A stretch of DNA of 64,000 bases from Bursaphelenchus xylophilus (lineage: Eukaryota; Nematoda; Chromadorea; Rhabditida; Aphelenchoididae). Each line of letters opens with the position of its first letter. Positions within the stretch are counted from its first letter, which is position 1. Under the pieces are notes generated by a model. It was given only the letters and a program-made list of their open reading frames with translations, did not search any database and was not told where the DNA came from. The stretch covers positions 10,912,001-10,976,000 of the forward strand of contig CAJFCV020000004.1 in NCBI GenBank assembly GCA_904066235.2. Reading direction: 5' to 3'. Positions 12,262 to 24,035 of the stretch are shown here, one piece after another. Made by a program: the position numbers and the translations under genes.

Positions 12262-13747
12262 CTCCCCGTACAATGTTTTGACCCCCCTCCTAACTCCGTC
12301 CAAAGTGTACTAATTCGGACCAAATTTGGTATGTAGTATACTCACAGGCTAGTAACAAAGAATAATATAGCTGGACTTACCTTATAGTCGATTATCAAAA
12401 TCTAGGGGCAATTTTCAAAAATCACCTTAAAAAATCGAGGAAAAAGTTTTGACCCCCCTTAAAAAACGTTTGATATCGCCAGCGGATGCCACGCAAACCT
12501 ATTGTAATCGACGTCCCATACCTGAATACAGGTTAAAAAATGGTTTTCCGCTGAATGATTCGTTGCATTTGAGGATTAAACGCGTTAAACCGTTTTTGAT
12601 GTAGAGCTGCCCAAAATTGTAAAAATCTTGCCCTAGCGCTTTCCTAGAGCTCTAAATTGAGTTTATATTATGTGCTTTAGACATGTATTTACCTTCTCCT
12701 TTCGATAAAAGTGCATGGTGGCCTGGCGGTGTAGATTCGGCAGATACCCTCTTGTCATGCCCAGCCTTGGTGAGCCATTTGCTCTTTGACTCAAGGTCGA
12801 GATGTGGTTATTAGGTCCTCAATGTAATCCTGAGACTCCTATTTACTCTCAGTAATGTAAAATGTTTTGCTTTGACACGTTTTGTAATGGGTTTCATTCT
12901 CCTTAATCTTAAGTTTGCCGTTACTGTAGATGACCCCGAGTACGATGACATCCCCACCTCCCATTTGGCGTTTCATACGTCTCAAATGAGTATGGTGGGT
13001 GCTGTAGCGTCTTAAATTACCTGGTTCATCAAATGAAAGCCGTTTTTGGTGGCTAAAAATCCATTTGAAAAACGCGGGTTTTTCGTTAAGGTGCAGATCG
13101 GCGAAGTTGCGCCTGCAAACCATACGAGACCGTGTCAGCCGGAGTTTATTCTTTGTTTGAGAGTAACTAGGAGTCTCAGGATTACATTGAGGACCTAACG
13201 ACCACATCTCGACCTTGAGTCAAAGAGCAAATGGCTCACCAAGGCTGGGCATGACAAGAGGGTATCTGCCGAATCTACACCGCCAGGCCACCATGCACTT
13301 TTATCGAAAGGAGAAGGTAAATACAGGTCTAAATAACATAATATAAACCCAATTTAGAGCTCTAGGAAAACGCTAGGGCAAGATTTTTACCATCTTGGGC
13401 ACCTCTACATCAAAAACGGTTTAACGCGTTGAATCCTCAAATGCAACGAAGCATTCAACGGAAAACCATTTACTAACCTGTATTCAGGTATGGGACGTCG
13501 ACTACAATAGGTTTGCGTGGCATCCGCTGGCGATATCAAACGTTTTTTAAGGGGGGTCAAAACTTTTTCCTCGATTTTTTAAGGTGATTTTTGAAAATTG
13601 CCCCTAGATTTTGATAATCAACTATAAGGTAAGTCCAGCTATATTATTTTTTGTTACTAGCCTGTGAGTATACTACATACCAAGTTTGGTCCGAATTAGT
13701 ACACCTTGGACCGAGTTAGGAGGGGGGTCAAAACATTGTACGGGGAG
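12262..13747. mobile_element. 1.49-kb foldback DNA transposon, family H, with 591-bp arms
   Basis: Ends CTCCCCGTACAATGTTTTGA inverted, flanked by TA. Arms 12262-12852 and 13157-13747 are nearly identical; the 304-bp centre carries a Tc1-like transposase remnant. Confidence 0.85.
12853..13156 (-). pseudogene. Tc1/mariner-type transposase remnant
   Basis: Open on the minus strand through the centre of the foldback element. It contains RRNFADLHLNEKPAFFKWIF, then FSHQKRLSFDEPGNLRRY, then GGGDVIVLGVIYSNGKL. These match the Tc1/IS630 block FSDEKxFxLDGPDxxRxY...GGGSVMVWG. The catalytic DE of FSDEK reads HQ, and neither the N-terminal DNA-binding domain nor the last catalytic residue is present, so it is a dead fragment. 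Confidence 0.75.
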
Positions 13748-15350
13748 TATATCTTCCACCGTTTTTAAGATACGACAAATTTTCGAGATTTTTTGTGATT
13801 TTTTATATTCACCATGAAAATGATGGAATTTTCTGGATCTTTATAACGTATTTGGTATCAAACAAAACTACAAGCTTTGAGGATTCAGACAAAAAAAGAA
13901 TCTTAAAATTTGGCCCAAAAGTGAAAAGGATATAGCCAATTCAAGTTGGGCTACAAAACTGCCGTTCCCTGCAGTGAAAGTTGAATTTTTCGAAACCTAA
14001 AGCAGTTGATATTTAGGACAGTTGGAGGAGTTAGTGTAGGGAGAACAGAGTGTCCGTTTTATACACATTGTACTACAATGAAGCCACAAAGCCAACCTTC
14101 ACCGACGGTGGAAAATTTTTAGGTAGAAAATTGCCGAAAATGCGACATTTTTTTGAGTTTCAGCATGAAATTTTTTCATTTTATTTCTACCATAGAGAAC
14201 AATCTTTCCCCCAAAAAATAAGCCTTTTCCCCCAAAAAACCGCAAAACTTATGGCAAAAAGTCTTTTTTTCTCTGCCCACTCTCCGCATTCCGCATAGTC
14301 TCTCCACCGCAACGATCGTTGAACATCCCTCCGAATTTAAGGGAGAGCCAAAGCCTTCAGCAGTTGATATGTGTCCTATGCTGGACACGTGCGCCGAATT
14401 TAACGGAATTCTGAGCGCTGTACTTTGTTAGTAAACACCAAGTTTAATTTGCACCACGGTTTGGCAAAGTGCAAGATCTCAAAAGAGAAAGAAAGAAGAC
14501 TCTTACTGGCTCCTTCTCTGAACATGAATACCATTCTGTCGAGAAGATGGTGAGCGCTCTGTCGCATTGAAAATCGCATCGCCGCAGAGGAAATGAGTTG
14601 TGTCGGGGGGGAAAATGAAATTGCTTTTCAATCCAGCGGCACGACCGGCACAGCGACATTGTGCTCATTATTTTCCCGACAGACTGATAAGTTATTTTTT
14701 GAACGGGTGACGTCAAACTGAGGAGTCCGGTGACCGGAATAGACCCTTCTCTATCGGTTTTTTACACTTCGTCTTGATTTCACAGAGAAGTCAGAGAAAA
14801 AAAGAGGCACAACGTACTCTCTCGCCCCAAAAATTCCCCACTTCTTCTTCGACAGAAAGATTTTGTGCATCTTTTTTCGGCGGACTGCCAATGCGTTCAC
14901 CGGATCGTGTTAGCTTATCTCAGTTTGACGTGCGGTCCCACACTTGCGTGCAACCAATCTGCGGGCAGCTAGAAGAATCACGGAGATTCTGCGGACATGT
15001 TTGGAAATCAGCGAACATTCGTTTGAAATAGAAAATTCAAGCGATGGATTTGGCAGTTAGATGTTGCGAATTGATTTTCCAAGTGTATCAGTGGCTTGAG
15101 TAATCATCATAGAGTAAACCAGACATTTTTAAAGGTTCAGAAACCATTTTTTGAAGACAAACTCCCATAACTTTGAAATCGGTAGATGAATTCAATAAAT
15201 TGGTGTGCTGATCAGTACCAGGGAGTTGTCGATGGAAAATTTCTATCAGGCTATGTAGATTACGGTTGAAAAGTCGTAATTCTAATCAGTAAATGTCGGC
15301 TGCGGTTTCCCGCATGTGTCGCGACGCCTTTTTCTTTATTATTTTTTTGA
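13748..15350. other. No gene; C remnant and family B copy
   Basis: 14098-14430 is a diverged family C copy; about 14532-14686 is a family B element with a mutated left end (CATTCTGTCGAGAAGATGGT) and an intact right end. Nothing else recognised. Confidence 0.45.
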
Positions 15351-15800
15351 TCAACTGATAATTTCGGCATGCTTTTCTCTCATTTTTCTCTCAAAAAATC
15401 TGGGATTCTTCCTGATTTTTTGCATTCCTGTGCACAAATCCCTTCCCCAACCGCATTGTGCGAAGCCGGCGGCAGGGTGAAAATTAACTTTTCGCCGGCT
15501 TTCAGCGGGTTTTTGACACCCGCCGGACAAACTAATTCCATTAAGGTTCGCCTCTCCCCCTTTTTTTGCGCTCGTTTTTTGTCTGCCTGCAGAGCGGGGC
15601 CGTTCGATTGCGCCTTTATGCCCTGCGGCTCTCGACTTTTGCCCATCAAAGGAGGAAGGGGGAATGGGCGGAGAATACAGGCGGGCCGGGGCGCGCCGCG
15701 AAACTTTCGGCCATAGCCGCACGGCCCACGGCCGTGGCCGAGCCGCTTTGTAGCCGGGTGTGAACTTGATGGAATTTGGTTGCGAGCGGATTTGCGGATT
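15351..15800. other. Unassigned GC-rich block
   Basis: Markedly richer in G+C than its neighbours and open on both strands for more than 100 codons (the minus-strand frame continues to 15896), but neither translation resembles a known family and no splice context or start stands out. It includes GCCGCACGGCCCACGGCCGT, an imperfect palindrome. Confidence 0.3.
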
Positions 15801-15889
15801 TGAGATCTCAGTTTTAACGGCTATGGGGAGAAAATGACTGTCGAAAAAGCGTTGAGAATTGAATGACAAGGGACGTTGCACTTTCTGCA

Positions 15890-16300
15890 AGTGCAACGCT
15901 CTGATTTTTTGATGAAATGTGGCACAAATTTAGGATATTTTTGCCTAACAATAAGACGTATGAGGGACTGTTAGCTCGCGCTTTGTAGAAGCTAGAAATG
16001 GTCCTGAGGCCGGGCTGCGCCAGGCCGAGCAAGTTTGAAAGGACCTAGGGCCGGGCCTCATCGATTTTCGGCCCGGCTCCAGAGCCATGTCTAGTAGAAA
16101 TGACCAAGATTTGTAGACTAAAACTTGGCAAAAATATGACACTATTTTTGCAAATTTTACCATGAAAATTTCGATGTCTATTTCTACCCTAGAGGGTGAT
16201 GTTTTCACAAAAAAATTTTCGACGTAGCATCGAACATTTTTAGATTGTTTTTTTTGTATGACATATAGGATAAAAAAGTGTGTGAGGCGATCCAAGTTTA
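15890..16300. mobile_element. Diverged family C element
   Basis: Starts with GTTGCACTTTCTGCAAGTGCAACGCTCTGAT and keeps GCTCGCGCTTTGTAG and TTTCTACCCTAGAGG(G/A)TGATGTTT words of the family; the right end is lost. Confidence 0.5.
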
Positions 16301-16530
16301 TAGCTTGGATTTAGCGACCTTTACGGCGCCTATTCCGACTAGACTTTCTTATTTCAGACACATAAAAAGAATGCTGAAGGGCAGAAAGACTTTCAGTACC
16401 AAGAAAGTGCAGACTTTTATTTGACCATTTTTTGTATTTGCGGGAAGAATAGGGTCAAGTTTTCACTCCTGATTGCGAGCAAATCTGAAATGATCTTCAA
16501 AAGATCTGACCGTAGAAAGATGGTTGAATA

Positions 16531-16784
16531 CAGTGGGAGTCCTGATCCAGTGGCAAAAAACGTACCATTTTGCATCTGGGACGTATCAAAAATGTGGAAA
16601 AATGCTTCCCTCTCCAAGTGAAAAAACTTTGTTTTGAAGGGCGCGCCCTTTCCCTCATAAAAATAGCCGGCGCGCTTTTGAAATCTGAGTTTTTTTCACT
16701 TATAGAAGTAGGTATTTTGCCACATTTTTTGATGCTTCCTGGATGCAAAATGGTACGTTTTTGGCCACTGGATGTCCCCCACTG
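16531..16784. mobile_element. Family A foldback MITE
   Basis: CAGTGGGAGTCCTGATCCAG left end, GATGTCCCCCACTG right end, flanked by TA. The interior has the GGGCGCGCC and CCCTCATAAAAA words. Confidence 0.8.
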
Positions 16785-18255
16785 TATCCCGGCTATCCGT
16801 GTAAAGCGGAAGCTGAAATTTTCAGGAAGTGAGATGTGGCTTTTGCACATTGTGTTTGGAAAATTTGAAAAGGATTACTTTTCTTGGCAAATTGACCTCG
16901 AAATTTGACGTTATATATAGTTTTTGTTGTACGGGGGTTCGTTTTTCTTAGGTTGCATGTTTAGAATTTTGTTTATTTTTTTTCTTGGCCTATCACCCTC
17001 TTTTTTCACTATATAATTCTTACAATAGCCCGTTCGCAAAGTCGCTGCAGTAATTTCGGCGACATACACTGTGCAAAAAAGTCAAGGTGCGAGCTCAAAA
17101 ACCTATCGCACAGTGCTGTTGGCGCTAAGCCCCAAATTTGCATAAGATCGCCAATTCACTATAAAAGACACGGATCTCATCATTTTGTAATCACTTTTCC
17201 TTCTGTGTGTGTCCAATAAAGACCCCTTCTCTTTGTCTTCTCGTCTTCCACGACCGGTCGATCCTCAGCTTCATTTCTTCTCCTGGCCTGCCAGTTTTAG
17301 TGCAGAAAGCAAGAAATTGCACAGCGCAGCCGAAACTTTTGTTTTCTTACAGTTTATGTTGCCGATTTCAGTCCGGCGACTTTCCGGGAGGCCTAGTTTC
17401 AGTCTGTCGGGAAAATAATGAGCACAGTGTCGCTATGAAGTGAAAAGCAACTTGATTTTTCCGCGACTCAATTCATTTTCTCGGCGACGGTGCAATTTTC
17501 GATGCGACATCCTCATTATTTTCCCGACAAACTGATAGTTCATCTCCTATCTTTCCTCTCTCCACTTGCATGTCCATTCCATTAAAAACCCATGCCATCT
17601 CCCTCGTTAAACCGAAAAAACGACGAATCAAATGTTTGTCCTTTTTTCCCATTCCAAACATTGTTTATAAAGATTCCCTTCCCGTCGATGGGCTTGGGGT
17701 TGTAAGGTCGGGCAGAAAGGGAATAACGCTTTAATTGGTTTTCCTACAAAAACGATAAAATTCGGGGCTGAGGGCAAGCAAAGTTTGTGATATATGTAAA
17801 CAGGCGTTTGGACCGGTGATTTTTTCGATTTTTTTAATTTCTGGTCGGGATTTTTGGGATTTTTTTCATTTTTTGAGGTTTCTGGGGAAAAAATGCGCTT
17901 GATTTTTTTTGGAAAAGTAATGTAAAAATTTTTTTTTGTAATGCGCAGGTGATGACTTTATATATATGTACTTTTTTTTAAAAATTAGTTTTGATTTTTT
18001 CCGAATTTTTACGAAAAAAAAAATTTCGATTTTGGATTTTTTTTATCTTTTTTAATTCTGCGGAAAAATTCTATCACGTATTTTACTTTACCCTCAGAAT
18101 TTTGTTTCTGCTTCTGTTTTAATGACAAAAATATTTCGGCGATTTTTTTATTTTTTTTTTTAATTCTTAATTTTTTTCAATTCCGCGCGTTAAATTTAAT
18201 AAACTTTAAAAACATATACTTTCGCCCATCGTATTTTACCCTCAATTCTTTCCAG
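16785..18255. other. Upstream region of the Shisa-like gene
   Basis: No exon recognised. A TGCAC-type fragment lies at 17040-17120 and a family B element at 17400-17534. From 17810 to 18240 it is T-rich; an acceptor-like TTCTTTCCAG ends at 18255, 14 bases before the start codon. Confidence 0.45.
17400..17534. mobile_element. Family B foldback MITE
   Basis: CAGTCTGTCGGGAAAATAAT left end; right end CATTATTTTCCCGACAAACTG, with a small deletion near the right end. Confidence 0.8.
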
Positions 18256-18269
18256 ATTGCCCATTCAAA

Positions 18270-21200
18270 ATGAAGACGTCGGGCGCCGGTCCAGGACTGG
18301 CCGGCGCCATTCTCATTTCGCTCGTCGTCATCGGCGCCGCCGAGATTTGTCCGGCCGAAAAACCCGACCCGAACGCGAGCAAGTCGACCAAAGAGGTGGC
18401 GTCCATAAAAGCCGTCCTGCTCAAGCCCAAAAGCTGCCCCGATTTTAAGGATTCCGGCGAACAGAAGCATTGCTGTCCGTCGCGCATTACGTACGGGACG
18501 TTTTACTGTTGCACGGAGGTTCAGTTGCGCGAAATTGAGGAGGAAATCAGTGCGGAGAAGAGGAGGGAATTCATCAAGCAGTAAGTATTTTTTTGATTTT
18601 TTGGGGCTAAAAAAGTTTTTGAAAATTTCTTTTTTTTAATTTTAAAAAATCAAAAAAAATTTTTTTTTTTAATCACCAAAACTTTTCAAAATTTTGTAGG
18701 GCCTTTTACTACAGTGAGGGACCGGATCCAATGGCAAAAAACGTCTCATTTTGCATGCCGGAAGGGACCAAAATCTCTCCAAACCCTTCCCTTTTCTAAG
18801 CTAAACAACCCCGATTTGAAGAGCCCGCCTTGAAGGAAAGGGCGGGCTTTTCAAAGCGGTTTTTTAGCTTATTGTTAGAGAAGTGAAGCGTTTGGAGTCA
18901 TTTTGGTCCTTTCCGGGATGCAAAAGCAGCCGTTTTTTGCCATTGGATCAAGTCCCTCACTGTAGTCCTTCTGGAAAGTGGCCGGACGGATATCGGCGAC
19001 ACTGGCTCGCACATCAATTGCAGAAAAAAATTTAGCTTTTGCATTAAAAGCGAAGCTATCAATTACACCTTCAACAGTCTTTGCTAGATTAGAGATCCCA
19101 GAAAATGAGGAGAGACTGACTGAGAAAAAACTTTCTTCATATCTGCGTAGAATTGCTTGAAAGAAAAGTGACTTTTTCAGTCTGTCGGGAAAATAATGAC
19201 CAGTTGTCGCATAGAAAACCGCATCGCCGCTGAGAAAATGAGTTGTGTCGCAAAAAAATTAAGTTGCTTTTAACTTCAGCGATGCGTTGGTGCAGCGACA
19301 TTGTGCTCATTATTTTCCCGACAGACTGATATTTTTAGGATAAATGTCACAATTGCGGCAATAACTTACAAATCCACTGATAGCGAACATCATTCTTTCG
19401 TTGAAGTGAAAGCAATTTGAGTTTTTCACGACACAGTTCATTTCTCGGCAGCGATGCGATTTTTAATGCGACAGAGTGCTCATTATTTTCCCGACAGGCT
19501 GATAAGAATATCCAAAAAATATAGTTTAAATTTTTCGATATTTTGTCCCTTTTGTTCACGACCTTTTTCTTCCCTCCTTGTCTGCTTGTTTTCCATTTTC
19601 TCAAAATTCTAATCAAGCTAAAAGTTTTCTTTTTGAGCCGTTCCTAATGGCTTTCTGAAGACTAAATTGCGACCTCACTGAAAGGCCATTTCCTCAAGTC
19701 GTTTTCGTCGAAAAACTCATCTAATGAACTTCAAAGGGACCTATGGTCAATTACAAACATTGCTTGTTCCAAAAGACTGCCAAAAGTTTTGAGAATCAAG
19801 CATAACGTAGGGCTGAAGGCATCTTTTGCCTTGAAACTCACACAGATACACAATTAAAGCTACTTTCCTCTCGTTGTCTCTCCACATTTTCCTTAGTCTC
19901 TCGGCCGCAAAAGATCACTGAAAATCTTGGCTTTGCCTGCACAGACAACCTGAGCCTTAGAGGAGTTGGATAAGGCGCCTAGGGTCTGACCTTTAATGGC
20001 AATTTTTGAAAAATTCTCATCGGTTCGCGGTGATCGTTTGTCTGCTAAAAACTTTTTTGAAAACTCCAGTAAAATTTTGTACAACCCATCGCAACGAACC
20101 AAAGAAAATTCTTTGCCGTATAAGGGTGTTTTTTTATAACATTTAGTTTCGATACAGTGGGGCCTCTTCAGACGTCCAAGGTAAATTATTATAGCCAGTG
20201 AAGGTTGATATATGTGAATAGACAGGTTTTGATGGCGTCCCGGGAATTTTCCGCAGCACGCAGAGTGAGTAAACCAAAGATTTCTTTGCACCGTAGAAGT
20301 TCTTGCTTTTTACACGATGCAATAGGCTGTTTTGGGCTGCCCTGACTTTGTCTGCACAGTGCAAACACCAAAAATCAGTCCAACGGCTTCACGAACGGAC
20401 TAGCATCGGTCTGTCCGGAAAATAATGAACACAATGTCCCCTGCGACGGGTGGTACAAAGGTTGCGCTCGATTTTTCAAAAAACACTCAATACTTTAGCG
20501 GGGAAATGCTCAAGGTAGGCTCTCAAAATGTTCTTCAAAATTAAGGATATCTCAGATTGTCGGGAAAATAATGAGCACAAAGTCGCCGAGGTGATCGTGT
20601 TGCTGAAGTGAAAAGCAATTTGATTTTGCCGCAACACAATTCGTTTTCTCCGCAGCGAAAGCCGAGTGCTCTTATTTTCCCGACAGCCCGATTTCATCAT
20701 TTCATCAACTTGGTTGCCTTCTACCGTACTTGTTTTCCCCTAAAACTCAAATACAATCTGCGCAATCCGTTCGCTTTCACTCCTCTTCGTCCCATGACTT
20801 TTCCGCCTTGGCCCATCCGTCCCACACTTCCTTTTTTGGTCTCCATTTCCAGGGCCCCCAACTCATGTCGCGGCCTGTTTGATGACAAAGCTTTCCATCT
20901 TATCAAAAAAAAACACCCACAAAAACATTCGCAGTAAAATTGAATCGCCGCTCCCCGGGGACCCGCTAATCAAATCGCGGGCCAGATTTCGCTTCGGGAA
21001 ATTCATTTGGCCAAAAAAAGGGCTGCGAAAATGAATCCCCAAGCCCGTCCGCTTCCTTCCGTTGCGTGTGCCCGAGGCCTTTCGCATGACAAAAAGTTGA
21101 GGGGAATCGCTGGAAAATGGGGAAAATACAAGTCAACGGGCGTGTGGAGAAAGTAAAATTAGATAAAAAAGATGACAAAAACAGAGGCAAATCTCTCTAC

Positions 21201-22978
21201 AACGAATTACCTAACAAAGGGAAGGGCCTCAAGTGCAACGCTCAGATTTTCTTTAAATTTTGCACATACGTCGGGCATAGACTTAATATCAATTCCTGAA
21301 AGTTCTAGCTCGCCCTTTGCAGGCGCCGCCGAAATATCGAACAATTTTTGCCGCCGAGAGAGCACACTAAACGTGGAGAGCGTTTAGAGAGAAAAGGAAC
21401 TTTTTGGCCATAACTTTGCTAGTTTCGCGCGGAAAAAATGATTTTTTGTGGAAACATTACCTTTTACAGTAGAAATAGGTATGAAACTTTTCGTGCCGAA
21501 ATTCGGCAAAAATTGTCAAATTTTCGCCGACTTGCGACCTAAAAATCTCGGTTGTTTCTGCAAAGCGCGAGCTAGGACTCTCGCATATCTCATAGAAAAA
21601 ATTATTCTAAATTTGTTCCAATTTTCATTAAAATCTGCGCGTCACACTTGGGGTACTTCCCCTGTAAATTGAGATATAAAATCTCCCAAAAATGATGACT
21701 GTAAATTATGAATCCATAAAAATCCCGGAACATATTATACAATAACTCTCGTTTTTTCAGAAACCTCGCACTAATCGTTGTGTTCACAATCATTTTGGCG
21801 ATTGTCACGTTGATTGTGACCTCGATGCTCTGCCGCAAATACCAATGGTGCCCGCTACACGACACCAAAGACCTTTGTGAGCTGATTCATTTTGTTGAAA
21901 TGATACTGAGATAGTTGATTTCGTATTTTACATTTCTTTCAAATTTTCCGGCTTCTTCGTCAACAATTTTTGATTTCAGACTCCCAAAGCGGAAGTTTCC
22001 CCGCCTCCGGCTCGCATTCCGCGTTGGGCTCGAGGTACTATCGACCGGTGGAGCAGGCGCCGCCAGTCCTCCATCGGAACTCGCAGACGTTCGCGCCGTC
22101 GTTGAGTATGACACTGAATCAGAGTAAACCTCATATGACACAATGGGTTGATGGTGAGTTGAATTTTTCGGAGCGATAGAGCTACTTTTCAAGCTTTTAC
22201 GGCTTCGGCAACGAAATTACAAAACCGTTCAGTTAGTCTGTCGGGAAAATAAGTTGTGGTGCAAAAAAGTATACAACAGTGGGGGGAGCTGATCCAGTGG
22301 CAAAAAACGTACCATTTTTCATCCGGGAAGTATCAAAAATGTGGCAAAATGCTTCCATCTCCAAGGGAAAAAACTTCGTTTTGAAGGGCCGCTATGAATT
22401 TTTGCAGTCCGCATGGAGTTAGCCAAGGTGATAAATTTATAAGACTACAGTGGGGGACCTGATCCAGTGGCAAAAACGTACCATTTTTCATCCGGGAAGT
22501 ATCAAAAATGTGGCATAACGCTTCCAAGTGAAAAAAACTTCCCTTTCCCTCACAAAAAGAGCGGGCGCGCTTTTGAAATCGGATTTTTTTCACCTGGAGA
22601 GGGAGGTATTTTGCCACATTTTTTGATACTTCCCGGATGCACAATAATACGTTGTTTGCCACTGGATCAGGTCCTCGATTGTATGTATGTGTACGTATAA
22701 AACTGTAATCTCTGAACGTAGTTTTTCGAGTCCTCTAAGTTCCGTTATTTAAATACCATAAATTTTCCGAGCAGTCTAGCCATCTCCACCCCACACTTAT
22801 CAAAACTCACCCCCAGTTTTCAGCGCCCCCGCCCTACGACTCGATTCGCCATCAAATCTCCACGGGCCTCATCTCCCAGTCCGCGCAACGCCAGCACGAC
22901 TTCAACTGCATAATGGAGAACCAGTTGAATCAACTGCGCGATTCCAACGCCGCCTTGGACAGTCAACAACATTCATGA
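18270..22978 (+). CDS. Shisa-like single-pass membrane protein (251 aa, 4 exons)
   Basis: Exons 18270-18580, 21761-21876, 21980-22153 and 22824-22978 join in frame (756 nt). Seen: an N-terminal hydrophobic stretch (residues 12-24, probable signal peptide), an NAS sequon at 35, and a cysteine module C56...CC68-69...YCC79-81. A strongly hydrophobic transmembrane helix follows (about 105-125), then a Ser/Pro-rich cytoplasmic tail with a PPPY motif at 202-205. The C-x-CC-x-YCC spacing, a single helix and a Pro/Tyr tail are the architecture of the Shisa family, whose members modulate receptor trafficking; PPxY motifs bind WW domains such as those of Nedd4-type ligases. The family call is by architecture only. 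An acceptor-like TTTCCAG ends at 18255, just before the ATG, as expected for trans-splicing. Intron 1 (3.2 kb) and intron 3 are filled with foldback elements. The exons are much richer in GC than their surroundings. Confidence 0.75.
18712..18962. mobile_element. Family A MITE, diverged subfamily, in Shisa-like intron 1
   Basis: CAGTGAGGGACCGGATCCAA and inverted CAAGTCCCTCACTG ends with TA flanks. The interior differs (GGAAGGGACCAAAATC instead of GGAAGTATCAAAAATG), so it marks a separate subfamily. Confidence 0.75.
19178..19501. mobile_element. Two family B elements, one complete and one with a decayed left end
   Basis: 19178-19328 is complete. About 19379-19501 keeps the right half (GCGACAGAGTGCTCATTATTT and CCGACAGGCTG). 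Both are in intron 1 of the Shisa-like gene. Confidence 0.75.
20407..20690. mobile_element. Family B fragment plus a near-complete copy
   Basis: 20407-20445 is a left end; 20553-20690 a full but mutated copy (right end CCGACAGCCCG). Intron 1 of the Shisa-like gene. Confidence 0.65.
21214..21664. mobile_element. Family C foldback element
   Basis: Begins AAAGGGAAGGGCCTCAAGTG, ends TTGGGGTACTTCCCCTG, with symmetrical CTAGCTCGC(C/G)CTTTGCAG words. Just upstream of exon 2 of the Shisa-like gene. Confidence 0.75.
22277..22681. mobile_element. Family A: half element next to a full element
   Basis: 22277-22396 is a left half in the same orientation; 22448-22681 is complete with TA flanks. Both are in intron 3 of the Shisa-like gene. 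A family B left-end fragment lies at 22235-22270. Confidence 0.75.
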
Positions 22979-23159
22979 TCGGAGAGGAATGCGTTTCTTT
23001 TTGAGGAGTTTGTTCACTGCCGCATCATTGGGTCCACAAATTTGTTTGGTTGGGGTTGTTGTATTTCTCGGGTATCCGCGGGATTCCAACGATTTTTTTG
23101 CGACTTTATATCTTGATTTATATGTGCTTTGAGCAGTGCGGAAATAGTGGAAAGATGAG

Positions 23160-24035
23160 GGTAAATTTCGCTATCAAAAAAGATCATTTGTTATCAAAAA
23201 ACCTCATTTGTGCTCCATGAGCACTTTTGAGGCTTTTTTGCCAAATCGATGATTTTTGAGATTTTTCAACTTTTGCAGTAAAAATATCTGCAAAAAACGT
23301 AATTTGTGATCAAAAACCCTCATTTGTGCTCCATGAGACACTTTGAGGCTTTTTGCTCAAATTTGTAAGTTTTGGATGTTTACGACCATCACATGAAGAA
23401 ATGCCTCCAAAAGACGTAATTTGTGATCCAAAACCCTGATTTATACTCCATGAGACATTTTGAGGTTTTTATCAAAATTGATGATTTGTGAGATTTTTCA
23501 ACGTTTGCAGTAAAAACATCTGCAAAAAACGTCATTTGTGATCAAAAACCCTCATTTGTGCTCCATGAGACATTTTGAGGTTTTTTTCGTCAAATTGATG
23601 ATTTTTGAAAGATTTCGACCTTCACATGAAGAAACGCCTCCTAAAAACGTCATTTGTGATCAAAAAACCTCATTTGTGCTCTATGAGCACTTTTGAGGTT
23701 TTTTGCCAAATTGATGATGTTTGAGATTTTTCAACGTTTGCAGTAAAAATATCTGCAAAAAACATCATTTCTGATCAAAAACCCTCATTTGTGCTCCATG
23801 AGACACTTTGAGGTTTTTTATAGAAATTGGTGATTTTTGAAAGATTTTAATTTTTGCAGTAAAAATATCTGCAAAAAACATCATTTCTGATCAAAAAACC
23901 TCATTTGTGCTCCATGAGACACTTTGAGGTTTTTTGCCAAAATCACATAACTTTTTCAATTTTTGACATCTTCGGCAAGAACACCGTCAAAAAATCTCAT
24001 TTACGATCCATGAGCACTTTTGAAGCCTTTTTATA
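23160..24035. repeat. 116-bp minisatellite, about 8 units
   Basis: Units of 114-118 bp repeat CTCATTTGTGCTCCATGAG at about 23202, 23320, 23436, 23550, 23668, 23784, 23899 and a decayed copy near 24000. Two unit types differ in their right halves. Each carries the hairpin-forming GTGCTCCATGAGCAC or a derivative. It lies just downstream of the Shisa-like gene. Confidence 0.8.

Noticed and set aside
23160..24035. Possible CRISPR array
   Set aside because: Units are about 116 bp and repeat throughout, with no unique spacers; the organism is a eukaryote.
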